The notes beneath the pieces were generated by a model. That model did no database searches, had not been told where the DNA came from, and saw only the letters and a program-made list of their open reading frames with translations. From PUPG01 sp031323845 (GTDB taxonomy: Bacteria > Bacteroidota > Bacteroidia > Bacteroidales > UBA7960): 30,271 nucleotides of DNA. The stretch is taken from positions 1-30,271 of the forward strand of contig JAVIYP010000031.1 in NCBI GenBank assembly GCA_031323845.1, written 5' to 3'. The translations under genes and the position numbers were made by a program. Positions 23,275-29,345 of this stretch are shown here, one piece after another. The stretch's first letter is position 1, and each line of letters begins with the position of its first letter.

Positions 23275-23314
23275 ACATCTGCACATCTGCACATTTTCAC
23301 ATTTGCACATCTGG
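23275..23314 (+). repeat. Octamer array, unit ACATCTGC
   Basis: Five consecutive 8-base units: ACATCTGC, ACATCTGC, ACATTTTC, ACATTTGC, ACATCTGG. The word differs from that at 16775-16846 but keeps the same 8-base period and occupies the corresponding place after the AACGATT array. Confidence 0.85.
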
Positions 23315-23388
23315 CTTCTGACTTCCAATCACAACTTAGACATAAACACAAAACACAGATAATCAAGCATGTACGTAAAAATAAACAT

Positions 23389-24093
23389 ATGGAAAATAAC
23401 ACAGTAGTTGAACGATACCTCGAAGTCACAAAAGAAGAACCTTTAAGCACCCTCGACAAGGAACTTACTCTTGATAACACCTGTGTGCTTGAAAGCACCT
23501 CGCCGTATTTTGGTTATTATCAGGATGAGCAACTTACAAAACCCGATCCCTTTATTTATTGTGTTCTGGATGAATACTATTCATTGGGAGACATAGCACG
23601 GGTTACTGCGGCTTTGAACGAGAAACGCCGGCAGGCGGTTGATGTGGCCATCGGAAGCCTTTATTTGCTGAATAAAACCTGCCCGGTGCTGCGCGTAAAG
23701 AACATCAATCAATACCATATTGAGGAAATTCAGACCTTTTATCGCGATGCAGGCATCCGGTTTAAAAAAAGGAAACGAAACATTAAAAATCAGATGGGTG
23801 TGATAAGAGTGTTTAAGTTCGAATTTATAAAACAACTCGATCCCGGCCTCTATACTGATGCAAACGATGAAACAAAAGGGTATTTCCGGCTTCCGAAATT
23901 CATATCCTGGAGTGCTTTCAAATCACTGACCGAAGAAGCCAAATACGAAACAAGCATTTTGTATTTCGATGCTGCACTGGCCTTGTTGTATGACAAAGGC
24001 AACATCGTTCACCTCACCCGGATCTACAAAAGGCATATGAGCCAGGATCAGCTGAAGGCAATACGCGACAGATATTATACACTGCTGAAATAA
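23389..24093 (+). CDS. Conserved-looking protein of unknown function
   Basis: I do not recognise this 234-residue protein. It has normal codon use and a mixed composition with no signal peptide, membrane segment or cysteine motif, so it is probably cytosolic. The first half (CVLESTSPYFGYYQDE and KPDPFIYCVLDEYYSLGDIARVTAALNEK) is acidic and helical. A basic stretch FKKRKRNIKNQ near residue 125-136 could contact nucleic acid. The C-terminal third has FISWSAFKSLTEEAKYETSILYFDAALALLYDKG and ends basic. The gene stands alone behind the word-repeat mosaic and converges on a 59-residue winged-helix gene with 15 bases between stops. ATG 23389 follows an A-rich leader. Confidence 0.75.
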   Translation: MENNTVVERYLEVTKEEPLSTLDKELTLDNTCVLESTSPYFGYYQDEQLTKPDPFIYCVLDEYYSLGDIARVTAALNEKRRQAVDVAIGSLYLLNKTCPVLRVKNINQYHIEEIQTFYRDAGIRFKKRKRNIKNQMGVIRVFKFEFIKQLDPGLYTDANDETKGYFRLPKFISWSAFKSLTEEAKYETSILYFDAALALLYDKGNIVHLTRIYKRHMSQDQLKAIRDRYYTLLK

Positions 24094-24108
24094 GCGCTTG
24101 TTCAGCAA

Positions 24109-24288
24109 CTATTTTTTAAGGTCATAAAAGCAGCGTTTCGGCGAGTAGATGGTATCTGCATCTTTCATTTTCTTGATCGCCTTTTCCACTTCTTTTTTAT
24201 CCAGACCGGCGTGTTCGGCAATTTCGCCGGGCCGCATTGGTTTGCCCGTTTCCTTAAACGCTTTGATGATCAATTCCTGAATATCCAT
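24109..24288 (-). CDS. 59-residue winged-helix protein
   Basis: ATG at 24288 to TAG at 24109 encodes 59 residues that look like a stand-alone winged helix-turn-helix: MDIQELIIKAFKETGKPMRP as helix 1, GEIAEHAGLDKKEVEKAIKK as the turn and recognition helix, and KDADTIYSPKRCFYDL as the wing. The ending SPKRCFYDL recalls small MarR/ArsR-like proteins of archaea and anaerobic bacteria that end in SPKRCYY-type motifs (from memory). It could be a DNA-binding regulator or a dimerising adaptor. It lies between the unknown gene at 23389 and the exported-protein gene at 24500, divergent from the latter. Because of its length it is easily missed by automatic calling. Confidence 0.75.
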   Translation of the reverse strand: MDIQELIIKAFKETGKPMRPGEIAEHAGLDKKEVEKAIKKMKDADTIYSPKRCFYDLKK

Positions 24289-24447
24289 AGATGTTTTTAT
24301 TTTATGATGAATAATACCGCAGCATCAGTCCGGACTACTGGATCAGGGGTGTGTTGCTTTTGAGGTGGCAGCCGTTGACCTGTATATCCGTTTATTGCTC
24401 CGGCCGGCTAAATTATAAAACTTTTTTCAGGCTTACAAAACCTCAGC

Positions 24448-24480
24448 TTTGATGAATATCGGGCTCTTTTTTTAATTTTA
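24448..24480 (+). promoter_or_regulatory. Likely promoter of gene 24500
   Basis: TTTG at 24448-24451 and TAATTTTA at 24473-24480 (7 of 8 matches to TAnnTTTG) are 21 bases apart. The predicted leader is about 15 bases. The remainder of the 211-base spacer shows no other feature. Confidence 0.4.
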
Positions 24481-24499
24481 TAGTACAATTTACGCTCAT

Positions 24500-25168
24500 A
24501 TGGATGCAAGAAAGGCTCGGTATTGGATCTTTTTTCTGGCATTGCTGTTTTCCAGGCTGGGTGGCCTGTCTGCCCAGACCGGAGTGGTTGTAGTGCCTGA
24601 TGCAAAAGGATTGTATGAAAGCTTTTTTAGTTTGAATGACAGCGTGTTGCGTTCTGAGATTGGAAGCTTTACTTTTACAGGCTCCCTGCTCGGTCTGAGT
24701 GGCAAGGCCGACCTCCGCGAATTTGATGTGCTTTACCAGACTGATCATACAATTACGCTTGCCCTGGAAGATATCAGAGTACACCTCGGCAGAGGTCCTT
24801 TTATGCCGTCAGCACATCGGCTGAGTTATTACGGTCCCTATGGCTACGTTTACAAAATTGACGGAAGGTATTTCTGGGGCTTTGACGGCAGCGTTCCGGA
24901 GCAAAGGCTGTATGGTGTTGATATTTTTTTTGGTGATGAAAGGTACAGCTTGCCTGCTCATGCCATACAGGCCATTTATGAGCCAAATTTTTGTTTCAGG
25001 CAACGGCTGTTCAGTCCGCGGCAATGCCATACCCGCGCTTTTCTGTCAGAAGATGGCAAGCGCATCTATATTTATATGCTGAACAGCAGAATACCGAGCC
25101 TTTATGAAGTGTGCTGGATTATTTCGGAGGGTCGTTATATCGGCAGGGTAGTTGATTATGCTTACTGA
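24500..25168 (+). CDS. Exported protein of unknown function
   Basis: A 222-residue protein with a signal peptide: basic MDARKARYW, a hydrophobic core FFLALLFSRLGG, and a probable signal peptidase I site after LSA (residue 25). No lipobox cysteine is present, so it is periplasmic or surface-exposed rather than a lipoprotein. The mature part is rich in Tyr, Phe and Gly (YYGPYGYVYKIDGRYFWGFDG), suggesting a beta-rich domain; three Cys in FCFRQRLFSPRQCHTRAF and EVCW could form disulfides. I do not recognise the family. Its last seven bases overlap the last seven of the SanA-like gene on the other strand. Confidence 0.7.
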   Translation: MDARKARYWIFFLALLFSRLGGLSAQTGVVVVPDAKGLYESFFSLNDSVLRSEIGSFTFTGSLLGLSGKADLREFDVLYQTDHTITLALEDIRVHLGRGPFMPSAHRLSYYGPYGYVYKIDGRYFWGFDGSVPEQRLYGVDIFFGDERYSLPAHAIQAIYEPNFCFRQRLFSPRQCHTRAFLSEDGKRIYIYMLNSRIPSLYEVCWIISEGRYIGRVVDYAY

Positions 25169-25836
25169 TCTCCGATAACAATTCTTTCGCCCTGTTCCGA
25201 AGCTTGTTTGTTGATGAGTAAATCCCAGAAGACAATCAATTTTGCAAACCACTCCCGTGTCCTTGTTCTGTCGTCGAGGTTGGCGGGTACGTCCGGGGCA
25301 TTATAGGCATAGGCAGTCATTCCTTTACGCCTTGCAAGATAGATCGCCCTTTGGTTGTGGAATCTTTGAGAAACCACGGTAATGTTTTGTTGTCCGAAAA
25401 CATCCCGGGCACGAAGCACGGAATCAAGTGTGCGCAAACCTGCATTGTCGGTAAAAATGGCGGAATCGGGGACTTCAAGGTCGATAAGTGCATTGCGCAT
25501 GTGCTGGGGTTCATTGTAGTACCTGCTACGGTTATCACCACTCACGATCAGGTAGTTTACATTTCCGTTGTGAAACAGCTCAGCAGCAGCCTGCATTCTG
25601 TTCGTAAAATAGGGATTCGGGCCGCCGTTGCGTACCCGGGGTGATGTACCCAGTACAAGACCTACCTTGTTGTGCGGGACCTCCGTGATTTCATCAAACA
25701 AATAGTCCTTTGTTCCGGCACCGATGATGAGGTTGGCACTGATCAGCAAAACAACAGGAAGCAGTATCATGACCTCCAAAGCAATGACAACCCTGCTGAA
25801 AAAAATGGATCTGCTTCCTTTTTTAGTTGCTTTCAT
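25162..25836 (-). CDS. SanA-like protein (DUF218/YdcF superfamily)
   Basis: A 224-residue inner-membrane protein: short basic N-terminus, one membrane segment (about 14-38), then a periplasmic DUF218-type domain. Family blocks are VGLVLGTSPRVRNGGPNPYFTNRMQAA, YLIVSGDNRSRYYNEPQHM, LRTLDSVLRARDVF, VVSQRFHNQRAIYLA and an AYNAPDV segment. E. coli SanA affects envelope permeability and vancomycin sensitivity; the enzymatic activity of the family is unproven, so an envelope-barrier role is inference. It is convergent with the exported-protein gene (7-base overlap) and divergent from the kor operon, with 230 bases between starts. Confidence 0.88.
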   Translation of the reverse strand: MKATKKGSRSIFFSRVVIALEVMILLPVVLLISANLIIGAGTKDYLFDEITEVPHNKVGLVLGTSPRVRNGGPNPYFTNRMQAAAELFHNGNVNYLIVSGDNRSRYYNEPQHMRNALIDLEVPDSAIFTDNAGLRTLDSVLRARDVFGQQNITVVSQRFHNQRAIYLARRKGMTAYAYNAPDVPANLDDRTRTREWFAKLIVFWDLLINKQASEQGERIVIGDQ

Positions 25837-25944
25837 GGATTAAAAATACAGTTTTATTCGCTGTAAAACAAGAGATATTCTCTGCAAACTATCTGGCGTG
25901 TGTCTGAAAGCATGATCTCTGAAAAAATTATTGCCAAAATACTA

Positions 25945-25961
25945 TATTTATTGAATAAATA
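25945..25961. promoter_or_regulatory. 17-base perfect palindrome upstream of the kor operon
   Basis: TATTTATT-G-AATAAATA is a perfect inverted repeat with 8-base arms. It ends four bases before the -7 element TAGTTTTG (25966-25973) and lies where the -33 region would be, a usual place for a repressor or activator site. AT-rich composition raises the chance of coincidence. Confidence 0.4.
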
Positions 25962-25965
25962 ATTA

Positions 25966-25973
25966 TAGTTTTG
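25966..25973 (+). promoter_or_regulatory. -7 element of the kor operon
   Basis: TAGTTTTG is an exact TAnnTTTG. It predicts a leader of about 87 bases before the ferredoxin-like gene. No TTG is found at the correct -33 distance, which would fit a regulated promoter. Confidence 0.5.
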
Positions 25974-26066
25974 CTCACCATCAGTTAAGTTCTGATCAGG
26001 ATTGTACCCTACAGGCTGATGATCTTTGTTTCAAAACGAAAAGTTCACCCATAAATTATTTCAGTA

Positions 26067-26285
26067 ATGGCAAGAAAAGGAGATGTAGTTATCAACATTG
26101 AAAAATGCAAGGGCTGTGAGGTTTGTATATCAGCCTGCCCGAACGAGGTTCTGGCGATCAGCAATGAGGTAAACAGCAAGGGTTATCACTATGCCATAAA
26201 GGTCAATTCGGAGTGTACGGGCTGTGTCAATTGTGCCATTGTTTGTCCGGATGCGGTGATCACTGTTTACCGCGAGAAGAAATAG
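26067..26285 (+). CDS. korD: 2-oxoacid:ferredoxin oxidoreductase, delta (ferredoxin-like) subunit
   Basis: A 72-residue protein with two [4Fe-4S] binding motifs: CKGCEVCISACP (Cys 14, 17, 20, 24) and CTGCVNCAIVCP (Cys 50, 53, 56, 60). It is the electron-relay subunit of a four-subunit 2-oxoacid:ferredoxin oxidoreductase, passing electrons from the thiamine site to free ferredoxin. It is first in the operon, followed by alpha after 33 bases, beta and gamma, the delta-alpha-beta-gamma order typical of KorDABC/VorDBAC enzymes. The chain is minimal, lacking an extra N-terminal extension. Confidence 0.9.
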   Translation: MARKGDVVINIEKCKGCEVCISACPNEVLAISNEVNSKGYHYAIKVNSECTGCVNCAIVCPDAVITVYREKK

Positions 26286-26318
26286 TTATTTGCAGCTAAT
26301 CAAAGACAGATTTATAAG

Positions 26319-27386
26319 ATGAAAGAATTAAGATTAATGAAAGGTAATGAGGCGTTGGCAGAAGCGGCTATTCGGGCCGGTGCTGATGCTTATTTTGGTT
26401 ACCCCATCACACCCCAGTCTGAGGTGATCGAGTACCTGATGCGCGAGAATCCCGCCGAACGCACGGGTATGCAGGTATTACAGGCCGAGAGTGAGGTGGC
26501 AGCCATCAATATGGTGTATGGTGCGGCAGGATGTGGCAAAAAGGCCATGACCTCTTCCTCGAGCCCGGGAATAAGCCTGAAAATGGAGGGCTTGTCTTAC
26601 ATCGCCGGTGCTGAGCTTCCTTGCCTTGTCGTGAACGTTGTACGCGCAGGCCCGGGTCTGGGCACCATTCAACCTTCGCAGTCCGACTATTTTCAGGCTG
26701 TCAAGGGCGGTGGCCACGGCGACTATAAGCTGATCGTACTGGCACCCGCTACGGTCCAGGAAAGTGTTGATTATGTCAAACTCGGCTTCGAACTGGCTTT
26801 TAAATACCGCAACCCGGTCATGATACTCTCTGACGGGATCATCGGGCAAATGATGGAAAAAGTGGAGCTGTTTGAGCAGCAAGCCAGAAGTACAGAGGAG
26901 TATGAATGGGCTACCGTAGGTAAAAAACCGGGCAAGGACAGTGTCATTGTTACGTCCTTGCAACTGCAGTCTGAAGAACAGGAAAAGGTTAACCTGCGCC
27001 TTCAGGCCAAATACCGTGAGATTGAAAAGAATGAAATACGTTACGAAACGTATATGTGCGATGATGCGGAATATCTATTTGCGGCATTTGGCTCCTGTGC
27101 GAGGATTACACGTAAAGCCATGGAGATGGCCAGGCAAAAAGGACATAAGGTAGGGCTGATCAGGCCGCAAACGCTCTATCCCTTCCCGGTGTCGGCCATA
27201 CACGAACTTGCCGGTAAGGTAAAAGGCATTCTGACTGTTGAGATGAACGCTGGTCAAATGGTAGAGGATGTGAAGCTTGCTGCCGACGGCCAATGCCCGG
27301 TTAAACATTTCGGGCGCTTCGGCGGTATGATACCCAGTCCGGATGAAATCTTGAATGCTTTGGAACAAAAAATGATTGGAGGATAA
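26319..27386 (+). CDS. korA: 2-oxoacid:ferredoxin oxidoreductase, alpha subunit
   Basis: A 355-residue subunit carrying the pyrimidine-binding half of the thiamine diphosphate site. It opens with LMKGNEALAEAAIRAGADAYFGYPITPQSEV, the standard start of KorA/VorB-type alpha chains, followed by QAESEVAAINMVYGAAGCGKKAMTSSSSPGISLKMEG. The C-terminal transketolase-like domain includes AEYLFAAFGSCARITRKAM and VGLIRPQTLYPFP. No gamma domain is fused, so it is the short, heterotetramer form. The true substrate (2-oxoglutarate or a branched-chain 2-oxoacid) cannot be settled from sequence alone. The beta gene begins four bases after its stop. Confidence 0.92.
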   Translation: MKELRLMKGNEALAEAAIRAGADAYFGYPITPQSEVIEYLMRENPAERTGMQVLQAESEVAAINMVYGAAGCGKKAMTSSSSPGISLKMEGLSYIAGAELPCLVVNVVRAGPGLGTIQPSQSDYFQAVKGGGHGDYKLIVLAPATVQESVDYVKLGFELAFKYRNPVMILSDGIIGQMMEKVELFEQQARSTEEYEWATVGKKPGKDSVIVTSLQLQSEEQEKVNLRLQAKYREIEKNEIRYETYMCDDAEYLFAAFGSCARITRKAMEMARQKGHKVGLIRPQTLYPFPVSAIHELAGKVKGILTVEMNAGQMVEDVKLAADGQCPVKHFGRFGGMIPSPDEILNALEQKMIGG

Positions 27387-27390
27387 CACT

Positions 27391-28155
27391 ATGTCAGAAA
27401 AAAACATCATAACTCCCGAAAACCTGGTTTATGAAAAAACCAGGGTAATGACAGACAGGGTGCTGCATTACTGTCCGGGTTGCGGACACGGCACGGCGCA
27501 CCGGCTTTTGGCCGATGTGATCGATGAGCTTGGCATTCAGGGCGACACTATTGGCGTTGCCCCCGTCGGTTGTTCTGTGCTGGCGTATTATTATTTTGAT
27601 ATTGACATGCAGGAGGCCGCTCATGGCAGAGCACCGGCTGTGGCCACCGGAATCAAGCGAGTACTGCCCGAAAAATATGTATTCACTTACCAGGGCGACG
27701 GAGACCTCGCCGCCATAGGTACTGCCGAAACCATTCATGCCTGCAACCGCGGTGAGAACATCCTGGTCGTATTCATCAATAACGGCATCTATGGCATGAC
27801 AGGCGGTCAGATGGCCCCAACCACGCTGCCCGGAATGAAAAGCTCCACCTCACCGCGGGGAAGAGACGTGAAAACCATGGGTAATCCGCTGAAAATTACC
27901 GAACTGATTGCTGAACTCCCCGGAACTTATTTCGTTACCCGGCAGTCAGTGCACACCCCGGCCAATGCACGAAAAGCAAAAAGAGCCCTGAAAAAAGCAC
28001 TGGAATACCAAAAGCTGAACAAGGGCACCTGCTTTGTGGAAATCGTCTCCAATTGCCCCTCAGGCTGGAAGATGACGCCCGTGCAGTCCAATAAATGGAT
28101 GGAAGAACATATGTTCCCCTTTTATCCGCTGGGAGATATTAAAGTACCTGAATAA
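27391..28155 (+). CDS. korB: 2-oxoacid:ferredoxin oxidoreductase, beta subunit
   Basis: A 254-residue thiamine diphosphate-binding subunit. CPGCGHG at about residues 28-34 supplies Cys28 and Cys31, part of the proximal cluster/TPP region. The TPP-Mg motif is GDGDLAAIGTAETIHA at about 102 followed by INNGIYGMTGGQ. APTTLPG and CPSGWKMTP match KorB/VorA chains. The ATG at 27391 is used; an in-frame ATG at 27376 overlaps the alpha gene and adds five unconserved residues. Gamma follows after 18 bases. With alpha, delta and gamma it forms the complete enzyme, which oxidatively decarboxylates 2-oxoacids to acyl-CoA or runs in reverse. Confidence 0.93.
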   Translation: MSEKNIITPENLVYEKTRVMTDRVLHYCPGCGHGTAHRLLADVIDELGIQGDTIGVAPVGCSVLAYYYFDIDMQEAAHGRAPAVATGIKRVLPEKYVFTYQGDGDLAAIGTAETIHACNRGENILVVFINNGIYGMTGGQMAPTTLPGMKSSTSPRGRDVKTMGNPLKITELIAELPGTYFVTRQSVHTPANARKAKRALKKALEYQKLNKGTCFVEIVSNCPSGWKMTPVQSNKWMEEHMFPFYPLGDIKVPE

Positions 28156-28173
28156 TAAAACCATATTTCAATC

Positions 28174-28728
28174 ATGACAGAAGAAATTATCATTGCCGGA
28201 TTCGGCGGCCAAGGAGTGCTTTCCATGGGTCAGATCCTGTGTTACAGTGGCGTTATGCAAGGACAGGAAGTCAGCTGGATGCCCTCGTATGGACCTGAAA
28301 TGCGCGGAGGTACAGCCAATTGCACTGCAATTATTAGCGACCGGGAGATCAGCTCACCGGTGCTGACAACCTATGACACTGCCATTGTCCTTAACCAACC
28401 TTCCATGGATAAGTTTGAGGACGCAGTGAAACCCGGTGGCTTGCTCATTTATGAAACCAACGGAATGACGAGGAAACCCCGCCGGACAGACATTAACATA
28501 TGCTCCATTGCGGCTTATGACGAAAGTGTCAGGATGAACAATACCAAGGTCTTTAATATGATCGTCATTGGTGGATTCCTGAAGGTAAAACCCATCATCG
28601 AGCTGGAGAATGTAACCAAAGGCTTGCAAAAGGTCCTGCCTGAGCGCTACCACCATCTGATAGCCCTCAACGAACAAGCCATCCATAAAGGAATGGAAAT
28701 AATTAAAACAGAGCATAGCGTGAATTAA
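28174..28728 (+). CDS. korC: 2-oxoacid:ferredoxin oxidoreductase, gamma subunit
   Basis: A 184-residue subunit thought to bind coenzyme A. It begins EEIIIAGFGGQGVLSMGQIL, the classic gamma-chain opening, and contains WMPSYGPEMRGGTANC and VLNQPSMDKFEDAVKPGGLLIYE. Length is standard for stand-alone gamma chains. It is the last gene of the operon; a strong terminator hairpin starts 26 bases after the stop. Confidence 0.92.
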   Translation: MTEEIIIAGFGGQGVLSMGQILCYSGVMQGQEVSWMPSYGPEMRGGTANCTAIISDREISSPVLTTYDTAIVLNQPSMDKFEDAVKPGGLLIYETNGMTRKPRRTDINICSIAAYDESVRMNNTKVFNMIVIGGFLKVKPIIELENVTKGLQKVLPERYHHLIALNEQAIHKGMEIIKTEHSVN

Positions 28729-28753
28729 TGAAAACGTTTGCTGTACGAATCAC

Positions 28754-28790
28754 GGGCCATGGTTTTCGAATGAACCAACGGCCCTTTTTT
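28754..28790 (+). terminator. Intrinsic terminator of the kor operon
   Basis: GGGCC pairs with GGCCC and the adjoining TGGTT with AACCA, with a loop of eight bases and a small internal bulge, followed by six T. It ends only 33 bases before the next ATG, so it might also attenuate read-through into the protease gene. Confidence 0.85.
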
Positions 28791-28823
28791 CTTTAAATAA
28801 CAAGCTTAAAGCTGAAAAAAAGA

Positions 28824-29246
28824 ATGATTGAAATACCTCTTACGCTGATTCCGATTGAGCCGGGTGGCTATCATATCATGATTGAACTAAGCGTTAATGG
28901 TTTGAAAGCAAACACTTTGATCGATACCGGGGCCTCCAAAACCATCATGGATCTTGCACGGGCCAGGCATTACATAAATAATCCTGATATTAAGGCTTTT
29001 GGCAAACAGCTGACGGGGGTTGGCACGGCCAGGATCGATACCTGGGTTACGACCGTTGAAGAAATAAGGTTTGCTCATTATGCAATGAAAAACCTGCCCT
29101 TAGTACTGGCTGACCTCCAGACCATCAATGCCGGTTATGCGGTTTACGACCTTCCGAGGATCGACATGGTGCTTGGCGGAGATCTGCTGCAAAAGCTTGG
29201 CGCAGTCGTAGATTATTCAAATAAGTTGCTAAAAATCAAAATATAA
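28824..29246 (+). CDS. Retropepsin-like aspartic protease
   Basis: A 140-residue protein with a single aspartic-protease fold of the retroviral/clan AA type. The catalytic motif is LIDTGASKT with Asp34, and the family's hydrophobic-hydrophobic-Gly motif is MVLGGDLLQKLGAVVDY near the C-terminus; both are expected for a homodimeric enzyme with one Asp from each chain. No signal peptide or membrane segment is present, so the domain is probably cytosolic. The natural substrate is unknown. Its ATG is 33 bases after the kor terminator and no separate promoter could be seen, so expression may depend on read-through. The secD promoter follows. Confidence 0.87.
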   Translation: MIEIPLTLIPIEPGGYHIMIELSVNGLKANTLIDTGASKTIMDLARARHYINNPDIKAFGKQLTGVGTARIDTWVTTVEEIRFAHYAMKNLPLVLADLQTINAGYAVYDLPRIDMVLGGDLLQKLGAVVDYSNKLLKIKI

Positions 29247-29299
29247 GGCCAATAGCACAATTTCATTTATGTTTTTTTTTCCTTTGAGAAAAAATCAAT

Positions 29300-29307
29300 T
29301 AACTTTG
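29300..29307 (+). promoter_or_regulatory. -7 element of secD
   Basis: TAACTTTGCGG contains an exact TAnnTTTG, 38 bases before the secD ATG. Upstream is a T-rich run (29272-29280) near the -33 position instead of a clear TTG. Confidence 0.55.
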
Positions 29308-29345
29308 CGGTCGTTTTTCTCATGTATTAAATAAAGCGCAACAAT

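Larger units (their letters stand above)
22922..23388. other. Spacer between ppdK and gene 23389
   Basis: This 467-base gap separates divergent genes and has no credible coding region. Its first 180 bases are very AT-rich and hold the ppdK leader and -7 element; 23115-23314 is a mosaic of 7- and 8-base word arrays (listed separately); the last 70 bases are A-rich leader. No TAnnTTTG element was found for the plus-strand gene. Confidence 0.75.

Noticed and set aside
25851..25869. Inverted repeat GTTTTA-N7-TAAAAC near the sanA start
   Set aside because: Six-base AT-rich arms are expected by chance, and the spacing to a plausible promoter is poor.
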